Shown piece by piece: positions 35,847 through 44,190 of a stretch of 64,000 nucleotides of DNA. Position 1 is the stretch's first letter; the number at the start of each line of letters is the position of its first letter. A program made the translations under genes and the position numbers. This DNA is from Lancefieldella parvula (GTDB taxonomy: Bacteria > Actinomycetota > Coriobacteriia > Coriobacteriales > Atopobiaceae). The stretch covers positions 124,001 through 188,000 of the forward strand of contig CP097092.1 of NCBI GenBank assembly GCA_023300185.1. The letters are read 5' to 3'. Below the pieces are notes generated by a model, which was given only the letters and a program-made list of their open reading frames with translations, ran no database searches and was not told where the DNA came from.

Positions 35847-37232
35847 CTACTCACCGAGTTCTGCGTCAAGCGCCACTCCGCCAGTCTCGCTGGTAAATGC
35901 CTTTGCATCTTCCTCACTCATACCTTGATACTTGACGAGGTACTTCCACTTTGGGCAAAGACCACGCACAATGTCATCCTTCATCATGTCGCGGTCTGCC
36001 TTATCGTCTGAGATAACCGAGTCATCCCAGAGAATGTCAACGGGCACAGGCTCGTCTACCTTGTAGCCATTCATAGCGCACTCAGCAGCAAACGCTCCCT
36101 GAACAAGGTCTCTTACCGAGTTCTCAATAGAGTGCTCGTGCTTTCTGATGGTTCTGATAAGCGTTGCGTTAGTGCTTACGACCTCTGTTGCCGTCTTGAG
36201 TCCTTGTCCCAGCGTGAATGACCAATAGCCTGCACCAAAGCCAGTTCTAAAGCCCAGGACAGCAAGAGCATTGTTGAACGCAGTAACCATGTCATCAATG
36301 TGCGTGTCAGGGTTGTAGACCGTCATTGGAGACTCTGCGCTAATGCCAGCAGAGATTGGTGCAAACATGATTTGGTCCATAGTGTTTACAAACTTAGCCT
36401 TACCGTCTTTGTCACGCACAATAGCTTGCTCATCTACAACCATCTTTGGCAGCGACACTCTTACCTGCCAGTACATCTGGTTAAATGCTTCATCTACCAG
36501 TCTGCAGGAGTCGCAGATATCCTCGATAACGGACGAGCCAAGCGGTGTGAGCTCGTCATGAGCGTTGTACTTAGCTGGCTTAACAAGTGCGTAGGTTGGC
36601 AGTGGTTGCTTGGTATCGACAAAGCCTGTAATGCCTTCAACCTCAACAGGAGTAATGCGGTTCTGTGAGTTAAAGAGAAGCGTCTCGATTACATGGGACT
36701 GGCTCTCTTGGTTAAAGTATCTAAGCTGCAACTGGTCGTAGAGCTTAGAGTTCACAGTTACCTTGGAGATGAACGCGCAGCCATCACCTAAAAGCGGGAT
36801 AATCTGCCATGCCTTCATGGAGTCAATGCTGGTCGAGACATTGCCCTCATAGCCATGGAAGTTTGCTACCCATGCACCAACACCGAGCGCAAAGACGGTG
36901 CTGATGAACTCTGCTTGCTCGTCAACAAAGTTAGGAATCGTACGCTCTAACCAGTCATTCACTACGTCTTCAGAACTTGAAAGGATTGTGCCTTCGTTCA
37001 TGATCAGACTTGGAATCTCACTTGCAACCATTGAAGCTGGACTAATTGAGAGCCTGTCATATGAGTCAGCACCATTGTTGATGATGTAAGGCTGCTTGTA
37101 GTACTCATTATCATGTGTGAACCAGCCCCACCACAGCTGCTGGAACTTATCCATTGAGGTGTCAGGAGTAAAGCCACGCTTCTTTAGGTATTTGAGTGCC
37201 CAGTCTGGTTTCTGAATAGTAATCTTTGACAA
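35847..37232 (-). CDS. Portal protein (SPP1 Gp6-like)
   Basis: A 461-residue portal protein: FTHDNEYYKQPYIINNGADS, SEIPSLIMNEG, LPTYALVKPAKYNAHDE, SVIEDICDSCRLVDEAFNQ and GYWSFTLGQGLKTATEVVS match the SPP1 Gp6/phage A118-type family. It forms the DNA entry ring and binds the terminase encoded upstream. Confidence 0.88.
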   Translation of the reverse strand: MSKITIQKPDWALKYLKKRGFTPDTSMDKFQQLWWGWFTHDNEYYKQPYIINNGADSYDRLSISPASMVASEIPSLIMNEGTILSSSEDVVNDWLERTIPNFVDEQAEFISTVFALGVGAWVANFHGYEGNVSTSIDSMKAWQIIPLLGDGCAFISKVTVNSKLYDQLQLRYFNQESQSHVIETLLFNSQNRITPVEVEGITGFVDTKQPLPTYALVKPAKYNAHDELTPLGSSVIEDICDSCRLVDEAFNQMYWQVRVSLPKMVVDEQAIVRDKDGKAKFVNTMDQIMFAPISAGISAESPMTVYNPDTHIDDMVTAFNNALAVLGFRTGFGAGYWSFTLGQGLKTATEVVSTNATLIRTIRKHEHSIENSVRDLVQGAFAAECAMNGYKVDEPVPVDILWDDSVISDDKADRDMMKDDIVRGLCPKWKYLVKYQGMSEEDAKAFTSETGGVALDAELGE

Positions 37233-37249
37233 GGTGAGACCTCTTCTCT

Positions 37250-38926
37250 TTAAGTCAAGCTTCTGTCATTGATAAGCGTCATACACGCATAACGCACAGC
37301 GTCGATAGTGTGGTTATCAGCGTCTGGCAACTGTCCTGTGAGCTGGTTGTCCTTTGTCATCACATATGAGTAATTGCTGAACTCACGCGCTGCAGTGGTG
37401 CAGCTGGAGTCAATTACAATCTTTGTGCGGTACTGCAACCACTTGATTGAGTTGTGGATATTGTGCGCGCCTGTCTTAAGCGCACCGCGAGCATTAATGC
37501 CATTGGCTTTGAAGTCAGCAATACTCTTTGGCTCTGCTGAGTCACACCACACTATGGCATATGGCTCAGCGTCTTCAATGACATCCTCACCGTCTTTGAG
37601 CGCGTTGCCCAGCTTTTCGCTTACGAGCTCAGCGGTATCTTGATTAGAGAGTCCACACTTTACGAACTCGTCCAGGATGTAGAGCGTGCGAGTCTTTGTG
37701 TCGTAAGCAATCTTCACCCAAGCGAATGGATCCTGTGAGAAGCCCCAGTCAACGCCATAGTAGTGGTACTCAAGCTTCTTGCGCTCCTCATATGTAATGT
37801 CTCTCACCTCAACGCGAGTGAATACCTCAGAGCCAAAGCCAACCTGCTCTCCAAGCCACTCATGGCGATACGCTTCCTCGTCAAGTTCCTTGAGTGCTTC
37901 AGCGTCTTTTCGTACCTGCTCTGGTATCCACTCATGTGGCACATCGAGGTAGCTTGACTCGATAACACGCTCCGGGTGAGTTGAGAGCATGGTAGAGACG
38001 TGCTCATTTACCCAGGCATCACGAGAGCGTGGTGGGTTGTGGTCAAAGAAACGGAAGTACACAGAACCTTCAGGCGCGTCACGAGTGACAGACTGCATAA
38101 CGGTTCTGAGTTCTCCCCAGCCGTTGAACTGGTCAACCTCAGAGAACCATTGGTAAGCGTAATATGTTCCATTTGGTGCTTTGATTGCTTTTGTCTTCTG
38201 CGTGTGGTCACCACCTCTGAAGGTGATGACTTGACCAGTTGCAGGGCGCGTGAGCTTGTACGGGCTCTTGGACGCTCTCCATTCATCGCGGATGTTGAGC
38301 TTGTCAATCGCCCAGAGCATCTGCTCAAAGACACCGTCTCCGATATCTTTGCCAATCTTGGGCATGATAAAGGCTGAGCGGTCCTTATGCTCCATGAGTC
38401 CTTGCATGATCTCTAAAGAGACGGTAGAACTCTTCAAAGAAAAACGCCCTCCCCTTAGCCACCATTCACCTCCTGCGTCTTGAGCAATAGCTCTATGCAG
38501 TGAGAGAAACGGTGGTGCTAAGAGAAGGGCGAAGTCTGCCACGAATGGCTTCTCTTCTTCTTCCACATCTTCTGGGATTGCGTCTAAGAGCGTCCTGCCA
38601 ATGGATGAGATAGCAGTGACTGCAGTCTGGTTCACACCTGAGTCTGCAATAGACTCCTGCGCCATTGCAAACGTTTTACCCATGCCGTTTAAGACTTGAG
38701 CGCGGGTGATAGTTACCTTCTTTGAAGCGCGTTCCTGGAGGTCTTGAAGCCTTGCTTTTATCTTGCTGTCAGCTTCAAGCCTGCAAGCAGCTTGGTCAAC
38801 AGTATCTGGCTTCCACTTTGAGCGGTGCGGATAAGCTTCCAGCATTGCCTGTCGCTGGCTCTTGCCAGCAACTCTAGCGAGCACATACTTCTCATGGTTT
38901 GCGTTTGTGAGTGGTTGCGTCTTCAA
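37250..38926 (-). CDS. Terminase large subunit with small-subunit-like N-terminus
   Basis: A 558-residue protein. Residues 1-90 (NHEKYVLARVAGKSQRQAML, DTVDQAACRLEADSKIKARL) look like a terminase small subunit DNA-binding region. From about 130 it is a PBSX-type large terminase: ATPase with Walker A-like GGRFSLKSS, YAYQWFSEVDQFNGW, and a nuclease half starting YYGVDWGFSQDPFA, with WCDSAEPKSI and the final DADNHTIDAVRYA acidic motif. The P-loop Gly before Lys is replaced by Leu, but the Lys is kept. No separate small-subunit gene was found nearby. Confidence 0.85.
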   Translation of the reverse strand: MKTQPLTNANHEKYVLARVAGKSQRQAMLEAYPHRSKWKPDTVDQAACRLEADSKIKARLQDLQERASKKVTITRAQVLNGMGKTFAMAQESIADSGVNQTAVTAISSIGRTLLDAIPEDVEEEEKPFVADFALLLAPPFLSLHRAIAQDAGGEWWLRGGRFSLKSSTVSLEIMQGLMEHKDRSAFIMPKIGKDIGDGVFEQMLWAIDKLNIRDEWRASKSPYKLTRPATGQVITFRGGDHTQKTKAIKAPNGTYYAYQWFSEVDQFNGWGELRTVMQSVTRDAPEGSVYFRFFDHNPPRSRDAWVNEHVSTMLSTHPERVIESSYLDVPHEWIPEQVRKDAEALKELDEEAYRHEWLGEQVGFGSEVFTRVEVRDITYEERKKLEYHYYGVDWGFSQDPFAWVKIAYDTKTRTLYILDEFVKCGLSNQDTAELVSEKLGNALKDGEDVIEDAEPYAIVWCDSAEPKSIADFKANGINARGALKTGAHNIHNSIKWLQYRTKIVIDSSCTTAAREFSNYSYVMTKDNQLTGQLPDADNHTIDAVRYACMTLINDRSLT

Positions 38927-39359
38927 TGCGTCTGACCTTTGCTTTTCGCTCCTTCTTCCTCTTCATCTTAAAGGCAAGCTGACGCTCCAAATTCTGCTTG
39001 CGCTCAAGCTCTTGTGTGTGCTTTCTCAGGTACTCACGCTCATCAAGCGCACACTCTTTGCAGAGCCCCCAACGCTTGGCATCCTCTGCATCAACCCACA
39101 CAGGATGTTGCCCACACTTCTGGCACAAAGGCACGATTCCCTCTGTGCGATATCTTCCGTAGCGATGACGCACCATGGTGATTGCTTGCACTGAATGCGT
39201 TGGAATAAGTTCGTGGAGTTCTTTGGCAGTCATGGAGGGGTTGCGCCAAAGCGTCTCAAGCTCTGACCAAGTCCATGACTGGTATGTCCGTCTCCCTCTT
39301 TTTTTAAATGATGAAAGAGATGAAACATTTATTTCATCTTGTTTTCTACGCTTGCTCAT
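38892..39359 (-). CDS. Phage basic DNA-binding-like protein with two CxxC pairs
   Basis: A 155-residue, very basic protein. It has a SANT/Myb-like or HNH-spacer helix region (TWSELETLWRNPSMTAKEL), a zinc-knuckle type LCQKCGQHPVW...LCKECALDE and a Lys/Arg-rich tail. The ATG at 39359 overlaps the previous gene by 14 bases; a longer frame lacks support. Placed just upstream of the terminase, it may assist packaging or late gene control. Function not recognised. Confidence 0.55.
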   Translation of the reverse strand: MSKRRKQDEINVSSLSSFKKRGRRTYQSWTWSELETLWRNPSMTAKELHELIPTHSVQAITMVRHRYGRYRTEGIVPLCQKCGQHPVWVDAEDAKRWGLCKECALDEREYLRKHTQELERKQNLERQLAFKMKRKKERKAKVRRIEDATTHKRKP

Positions 39360-39696
39360 TGAGCTTCTCCCTTTGGCTAAAGAGTCTGTACGCATGGTTG
39401 CAAACCATCTGTGGCTCACGTTGTAGCTTCTTAGAGAGCGTCTCTAAGATTGCAACAATGAGTGCGTCTTCTTTCTCACTCCACATTCTGTGTGAGCGTG
39501 TAAGACTTGTTTTGCTTTTGAGTCCCTTGCTCCTTGCAAACACTTTGATATCAGTGATTGAGCGGTTAGGCATAAGGCGTTTGAAGCCTGACCACGTAGG
39601 ACCATGCTTTGGCACTTCACGCTCAATGATTGCAATCTCTTCAGCTGTGAAGGGGGAGTGATCTAGTTCTTCATAGCTGCGTCTGAATCCGTTCAC
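39346..39696 (-). CDS. Phage SANT/Myb-like DNA-binding protein
   Basis: A 116-residue protein with two short Trp-containing helical repeats (HSPFTAEEIAIIEREVPKHG and RMWSEKEDALIVAILETLS), the SANT/Myb spacing seen in phage regulators. Likely DNA-binding, possibly a late regulator since it precedes the terminase. Confidence 0.5.
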   Translation of the reverse strand: MNGFRRSYEELDHSPFTAEEIAIIEREVPKHGPTWSGFKRLMPNRSITDIKVFARSKGLKSKTSLTRSHRMWSEKEDALIVAILETLSKKLQREPQMVCNHAYRLFSQREKLNEQA

Positions 39697-39950
39697 TTAA
39701 GCTCTCCTTTCTCATAAAGAGAGCGAGTCATTTCTGCTCGCTCTCTCAATGCCATCTTTTCCAGTTCTCGCTCCGATACGTTTGGAGCGTGTGCGTTTCG
39801 CTTAAAAATCGCTTTATCGCTATCTGAGAGACACGCTAAGGCGCAAACTCTCTTATCGTCAATAACTCCAGCCAAGGCACACGTAGAAGCGCACTCAGAG
39901 CCTGTGAAGGGGCATAGAAGATATTTAACCTGCTTAGGCAATACAAACAC
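39693..39950 (-). CDS. Small Cys-rich phage protein
   Basis: An 85-residue protein with cysteines in its N-terminal half (LLCPFTGSECASTCALAG, RVCALACLSD), perhaps a zinc site, and a helical charged tail. No family recognised. It overlaps both neighbours, so it belongs to the leftward operon. Confidence 0.5.
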   Translation of the reverse strand: MFVLPKQVKYLLCPFTGSECASTCALAGVIDDKRVCALACLSDSDKAIFKRNAHAPNVSERELEKMALRERAEMTRSLYEKGELK

Positions 39951-40887
39951 CTCCGTTCTGAATAAATGTTGAATATGCGCCCTTTAACTTTGCGGGCACT
40001 AAAATGCCTGTTCTACCTGCTTTGTTCTTAACTGTGTGCAGTGCAACCTCTTTGAATTGAGGGGTATCAATCTCACCTTTTGTGAGTATCAGTGCTGCCC
40101 AGGACGCATAACCCACGACTCCAGAGCCACGGAACCAGTCAAGTGATGGCTCGTCCTTAGCGTCAAGCTTTTTCAGACTTGAGAGCACAAGGAAGGGTAT
40201 TTGCGTATCAAAAGCAAGCATTTGAAGGTTGGTAGCAACTTGAGACACGCGAGTGTATTCTTGCTTGTCAATGTCAGGAGTGCCTGTCTGGTACTGTTGA
40301 ATGTAGTCAATGATGACAAGGTCTGGCTTATCTCCATCTGCCATAACGGTGCGCACGATCTCTTCTATTCCTGTAGTAGTTGATACGTTGTCCAGGATGG
40401 CAAGATTCGGTGCAACCATATCTTCGTAAATAGCTGCGTCAGCAAGTACAGCATTAGAGTGTCTGGCATTGAATGCATACGCAGAGAGGTTCTGTAGTCC
40501 TTCTGGCAGCTGCAACTCTGTGCCTGGACCTTTAATGACTGTGGACCACTCAAAGGGAACGACTGTGAGCCCTTGACATTTGCGCCCTTGATTCTTCACT
40601 GACCAACAACTCATCGAACGTGCGGTGATATTGCCCCACGTATCGTCTAAGGTGAAGTAGATAACGCGCTTACCGCTTTCTGCCACCTCTGTTGCGATAT
40701 GTACTGCTAAAGAAGACTTACCCGCAGAAGCAACACCGCCTAAGATGGTAAGCCCTGGCATCAGACCGCCTGAGAGTGCGTCATCAGCGATTGTGTGTGT
40801 CTTAAGTGGCTCTTTTGCTGCCAAATAGCACTCAACACCCCAGCCATACTTTGGGCGATTCAGCTGGCGCAAATATTCAAATGTCAT
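39934..40887 (-). CDS. DnaB-like replicative helicase (RecA-fold ATPase)
   Basis: A 317-residue protein equal to the C-terminal ATPase domain of DnaB: Walker A GGVASAGKSS (about 51-60), RVIYFTLDDTWGNIT (DnaB Glu/Asp), PDLVIIDYIQQYQTG (Walker B), and QIPFLVLSSLKKLD (the Q/S sensor). The N-terminal primase-binding domain is missing. It overlaps the initiator-like gene by four bases, so initiator and helicase are coupled. Confidence 0.75.
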   Translation of the reverse strand: MTFEYLRQLNRPKYGWGVECYLAAKEPLKTHTIADDALSGGLMPGLTILGGVASAGKSSLAVHIATEVAESGKRVIYFTLDDTWGNITARSMSCWSVKNQGRKCQGLTVVPFEWSTVIKGPGTELQLPEGLQNLSAYAFNARHSNAVLADAAIYEDMVAPNLAILDNVSTTTGIEEIVRTVMADGDKPDLVIIDYIQQYQTGTPDIDKQEYTRVSQVATNLQMLAFDTQIPFLVLSSLKKLDAKDEPSLDWFRGSGVVGYASWAALILTKGEIDTPQFKEVALHTVKNKAGRTGILVPAKLKGAYSTFIQNGGVCIA

Positions 40888-41657
40888 GCGTCATCACCCG
40901 CTACAGGCTTATGTGACTCTCTATACAAGTGCCACTCCCAGTCAATTTTTCTTGCTTTTGACTGTTCGATATTGTCGAGTGCTTCTTGGATGCCTTGTCT
41001 GAAGCGTTCCTCTTGAGCGTCAAACTCAGCTTGTGGGACTTCTATTGCGTCCTCTTTTGGTTGCACATCTTCAGTACGCAAGAAATGAACTTCTGTTGTC
41101 ATCTGACCCGCTTCCGTCGTAGCGTCAGCGGAGACAGAGGAAGCGGGGGAGGAAAGGTCGCTTTTAGAGCTTTCCTCCCTCTGATACTCTGTATCTTTAT
41201 GTGCGTTGTAAACATGGGATTGAACAACGCACCCCCGAGTTGTAAACATGGGATTGAACACCCCACCCTGAGTTGTTGTAACACCCCACCCTGAGTTGTT
41301 GGGATGGGATTGAACAACGCACCTATCGTCATCAGGATTCAGCCAATAGAACGCTCTTTGTGGTGTCTTGCCCTTTGGGGTTTCTCCGACAACAGAGAAG
41401 ATTTCTTCCTTTTCACAGAACTTAATGAACTGCTTTGCTGTTTCTTCAGTGACTCCACAATCCTTTGCAAGCTGTCTATAACCAACTTGGAATGAAGGAC
41501 CAGTCTTGTGTTCTCTCATACGTGAGAAGCAATAGAGCAACATCCTTGTTCGATTGGATGCTGCTCTACCTGTAAACAACCTTATGCAGTCTGCAAGATG
41601 GCACGCAGCTGTTGTGTCCAGCTTCGCCCATCCAAGACCGTCTGTGTAATCAGCCAC
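40884..41657 (-). CDS. Phage replication initiator-like protein with internal iterons
   Basis: A 257-residue protein. The N-terminal 110 residues hold a winged-helix (RMLLYCFSRMREHKTGPSFQ, YRQLAKDCGVTEETAKQFIKF). A disordered, repetitive centre follows (CVVQSHPNNSGWGVTTTQGG), then an acidic linker and a C-terminal tail. The repetitive centre is encoded by direct repeats that look like replication iterons, the lambda O arrangement. The gene next to it encodes a DnaB-like helicase. Confidence 0.6.
   Translation of the reverse strand: MADYTDGLGWAKLDTTAACHLADCIRLFTGRAASNRTRMLLYCFSRMREHKTGPSFQVGYRQLAKDCGVTEETAKQFIKFCEKEEIFSVVGETPKGKTPQRAFYWLNPDDDRCVVQSHPNNSGWGVTTTQGGVFNPMFTTRGCVVQSHVYNAHKDTEYQREESSKSDLSSPASSVSADATTEAGQMTTEVHFLRTEDVQPKEDAIEVPQAEFDAQEERFRQGIQEALDNIEQSKARKIDWEWHLYRESHKPVAGDDA
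41206..41324. repeat. Iteron-like direct repeats: candidate prophage replication origin
   Basis: Within the initiator-like gene: GTTGTAAACATGGGATTGAA at about 41206 and 41239, GGGATTGAACAACGCACC at about 41216 and 41306, and CACCCCACCCTGAGTTGTTG at about 41259 and 41282. Repeats of 18-23 bp with mixed spacing fit an initiator-binding origin. Confidence 0.6.
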
Positions 41658-41686
41658 GTGCCACCTCCTTCCTTACCTCATGGCTG

Positions 41687-42292
41687 CTAGAACGGCAAAT
41701 CCTCGTCTGCAAGCTCAATGGCAGGTGCAGGAGCGTCAATGACTGCATTGGCAGCATTGCCACGTGCCTCTGCGACTCCGTCTGCTTCATAGGGCTCTGC
41801 AAACTTTGCATCAAAGTTGCCCTCTGCTGCATCCTTGCCAGGGATGAATGCGTTGACATCAACGGCTGTCTTGACCTTGCCCTCACTATTGACGTAAGAG
41901 CGGTGACGGATGACAACTCCGAGAAGCTTGCCAACAAGCGTCTGCTCTGCGCCGTCCTTGTCTTCATAGACAAATGCCTTGGCACCCTTGCCTTGAGCAG
42001 TGTTCTCAACTGCTTCTGTGAGTGCCTTGTAACGTTGCTTGCCAAAGTCACCTGTGAAGTAGAGTCGGAAAGAGTGTCTCCAGTCGTTCGTAGTGTCAGC
42101 AAGATCTGCTGTGAAAAGAAATGACTTAGTCTCGCCGTTCCAGATGTCGTAGACGAACTCAAGGTATGGTTTCTTCTCTTCTGTGTGGTCCTTAACACGT
42201 ACAATTTTTGCAACGTATCCGCCAGGCTCAAGCATGGAAGAACCGCCGCCGTTAGATGCGACTACCTTGTCAAAATTACCGAATGCCTTCAT
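41687..42292 (-). CDS. Phage single-strand-binding-like protein (DUF669 type)
   Basis: A 201-residue protein starting with an OB-like segment (LEPGGYVAKIVRVKDHTEEK) and ending in an acidic tail DEDLPF, the tip that SSB proteins use to recruit partners. Position beside a Sak4-like ATPase and replication genes supports a recombination/replication role. Confidence 0.65.
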   Translation of the reverse strand: MKAFGNFDKVVASNGGGSSMLEPGGYVAKIVRVKDHTEEKKPYLEFVYDIWNGETKSFLFTADLADTTNDWRHSFRLYFTGDFGKQRYKALTEAVENTAQGKGAKAFVYEDKDGAEQTLVGKLLGVVIRHRSYVNSEGKVKTAVDVNAFIPGKDAAEGNFDAKFAEPYEADGVAEARGNAANAVIDAPAPAIELADEDLPF

Positions 42293-42335
42293 GATTGTTT
42301 CTCCTTAGAAAATAGTGAATTAAATAAATAGGGAA

Positions 42336-42953
42336 TTAAGCGAGTGCTTTCATATCCCAGTAAGAACGAATGGTGCTGTCAACCTCTTTGAGGTCATTGT
42401 CAATTACCAGGTCATCAAACATACCCATGGGGGATTTTGCGGGCGTTGAGCCGTCAGTTTGTGTGATGAAGTGATAACCCGTGTCATCGCGTTCTGTGAT
42501 GAGTACGATTGGAAACATTCCCTCAATACAGAGTTGATTGTCGAGCATTTTGCCAATGGTCTTAGGCTTGAGCCTTCCTGCATCGTCATAGTCAGGATGC
42601 ATAAAGAAGTAAACGATTGTGTCATCGTTTGTGTTGTTAGCAGCTTCCAATAATTGCTCAAAGTCAACTGCCATAGACGTGAACTTGTCGTAGCCCTTCT
42701 CATTAGCCTTGGCAAAGCTCTGAAACGCCATGAGGTAGTTCGCATCATCAACCACATACGCCTTGAGCTTGTTAGCCTTCAATGACTGTTTCATCTGAGC
42801 GTAGGTTGGATGGTCTACCTTGCTCATCTTTCCCCGGAAGGGAAGTGGTTTCCCTGCCACGTTGAAAATGCCAATCTCGCCTGGCTTAAAGTTCCTTAAG
42901 CTGGTTGATTTACCTGTGCCGGAATGTCCGAGCACAAGAACTGATACTCCCAT
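42336..42953 (-). CDS. Phage RecA-fold ATPase (Sak4-like)
   Basis: A 205-residue ATPase: Walker A LGHSGTGKSTS (about 7-17), Walker B KAYVVDDANYLM (about 65), and VYFFMHPDYD (sensor). Small single-domain RecA-like ATPases of this kind next to an SSB-like gene act as Sak4 annealing proteins. It has AAAGGAG ahead of its start. Confidence 0.7.
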   Translation of the reverse strand: MGVSVLVLGHSGTGKSTSLRNFKPGEIGIFNVAGKPLPFRGKMSKVDHPTYAQMKQSLKANKLKAYVVDDANYLMAFQSFAKANEKGYDKFTSMAVDFEQLLEAANNTNDDTIVYFFMHPDYDDAGRLKPKTIGKMLDNQLCIEGMFPIVLITERDDTGYHFITQTDGSTPAKSPMGMFDDLVIDNDLKEVDSTIRSYWDMKALA

Positions 42954-42956
42954 GAT

Positions 42957-43055
42957 CTACTCCTTTCTGTTGTCATAGAGTGTGATTTTTAGACCGATTA
43001 AAAACATCGCTGAAAACCAAAAAATGCCAGTTAAAATAAGTATTACTTCATGCAC
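42957..43055 (-). CDS. 32-residue single-helix membrane peptide
   Basis: GTG start at 43053-43055 with AAAGGAGG about 5 bases upstream, stop at 42957-42959 just ahead of the ATPase gene's ribosome site. The peptide begins MHEVILILTGIF, has one membrane helix and ends in a charged tail (YDNRKE). Strong ribosome site, helix and snug fit between genes support expression. Function unknown. Confidence 0.5.
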   Translation of the reverse strand: MHEVILILTGIFWFSAMFLIGLKITLYDNRKE

Positions 43056-43080
43056 TTAAACCTCCTTTGAAAGGTCAAAA

Positions 43081-43683
43081 ATGGGTAAGTTTTCGGAGTG
43101 GTTGAGCGAGCACGTCATCGAACTTGTTTCTTTTCTTGCTGCTACTGGACTAGGTGGTGCTGCTGTTTTGTCTTTCAGCACGTATATCCGTGAATTTTGG
43201 GAAAGAAACCCAATAATCACAGCGTTTTACTCGCTTCTCTGTTTATTCTTTGGTATGTGTCTAGGTGCACTCTTAAATCTTTCTAAGTATTTAATTTGGA
43301 AAAATGAAATAAAAAGGCAAGATGAAGAGCGAGACAGAAAAGAAAAACAAGCTTTAGCAGAAAAAGAAGCAAAACGCTTAGAAAGCGAAAGAATAAAAGA
43401 AGAGCAGCTACAAGAGAAAATCAAAAACGCTAGAGAGCGTATAGAAACTCTTTCGCCCATAGATAAATACGCTATAAAAGTCTTATCTGAAAAGGGTCTT
43501 GCAAGGGTTCCTTATGATTACACTACTACTCACGATGAATTTACTTATGTAGATGATCTAGTCAATATCACTGAGACAAATTTCGATGAGAGCGTAATAA
43601 CTCTTACAAATTACGGAAAATTCTGCGTAGAACATTCACAAGACATATTAGAAAAAGCTGAAAAACCAAAGACGGAAGACTAA
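43081..43683 (+). CDS. Membrane coiled-coil protein, prophage accessory gene
   Basis: A 200-residue protein with two N-terminal membrane helices (VIELVSFLAATGLGGAAVL and ITAFYSLLCLFFGMCLGAL), a long Lys/Glu coiled coil (about 75-125) and a small C-terminal domain (SPIDKYAIKVLSEKGLARV). It is AT-rich, read against the surrounding leftward operon and has its own GGAGG-like site. Accessory genes in this setting often encode superinfection exclusion or immunity; that is context only. Confidence 0.6.
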   Translation: MGKFSEWLSEHVIELVSFLAATGLGGAAVLSFSTYIREFWERNPIITAFYSLLCLFFGMCLGALLNLSKYLIWKNEIKRQDEERDRKEKQALAEKEAKRLESERIKEEQLQEKIKNARERIETLSPIDKYAIKVLSEKGLARVPYDYTTTHDEFTYVDDLVNITETNFDESVITLTNYGKFCVEHSQDILEKAEKPKTED

Positions 43684-44036
43684 AACTTGTATTCTTTCTC
43701 CGGGTGTCCTGCTTCGTGGTATTTGCCATGAAGTCCGTTAGCTCTCACACACTCCATAAACGCTGGCATGCGTGACTCATAGACGCAGACATATTCGTGG
43801 TAGAACTCCACGTATTCTATGCCAGGAGCCGTTGTGTGCTTCATGGTTGGCTTGCGCTGATAGAAGTCCCATGCGGTCGAGTAAACCGCATGGAATTGGG
43901 CAGGTGTGTACGTGTAGAGACCAAAACAGACCGAGTCATAGTCGATGCGCCAGATTCTGAGTAACCGCACATCTTCTGCATTGGGCTCAACGTACTTAGT
44001 TGGCTCTAGCTGCGTCATCTTGCTCAGCTGCTTCAT
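43680..44036 (-). CDS. Phage hypothetical protein
   Basis: A 118-residue protein rich in Tyr, His and aromatic residues (YTYTPAQFHAVYSTAWDFY, GIEYVEFYHEYVCVYESR). No family recognised. It overlaps the preceding small zinc protein gene and ends against the opposite-strand membrane gene. Confidence 0.45.
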   Translation of the reverse strand: MKQLSKMTQLEPTKYVEPNAEDVRLLRIWRIDYDSVCFGLYTYTPAQFHAVYSTAWDFYQRKPTMKHTTAPGIEYVEFYHEYVCVYESRMPAFMECVRANGLHGKYHEAGHPEKEYKF

Positions 44037-44190
44037 CTAGCGTAAAGCCAATGTTTGCTTGCTCTTTGGTTGGATAGTAATTGGAAGCGTGGTTGCAATA
44101 AGGGCATCTGATACGCCAGCCATGCTCATCGTGTTCAAGTTCAAAGGCTGTGTCTCCCCAACCTTCATTGAGACATTTAGGACAACCCAT
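43996..44190 (-). CDS. Small zinc-finger-like protein
   Basis: A 64-residue protein with CxxC pairs at GCPKCLNEG and RCPYCNHAS, the restriction-alleviation (Lar)-like pattern of small phage proteins. Function is not assignable further. It touches the adhesin gene upstream (shared base). Confidence 0.5.
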   Translation of the reverse strand: MGCPKCLNEGWGDTAFELEHDEHGWRIRCPYCNHASNYYPTKEQANIGFTLDEAAEQDDAARAN

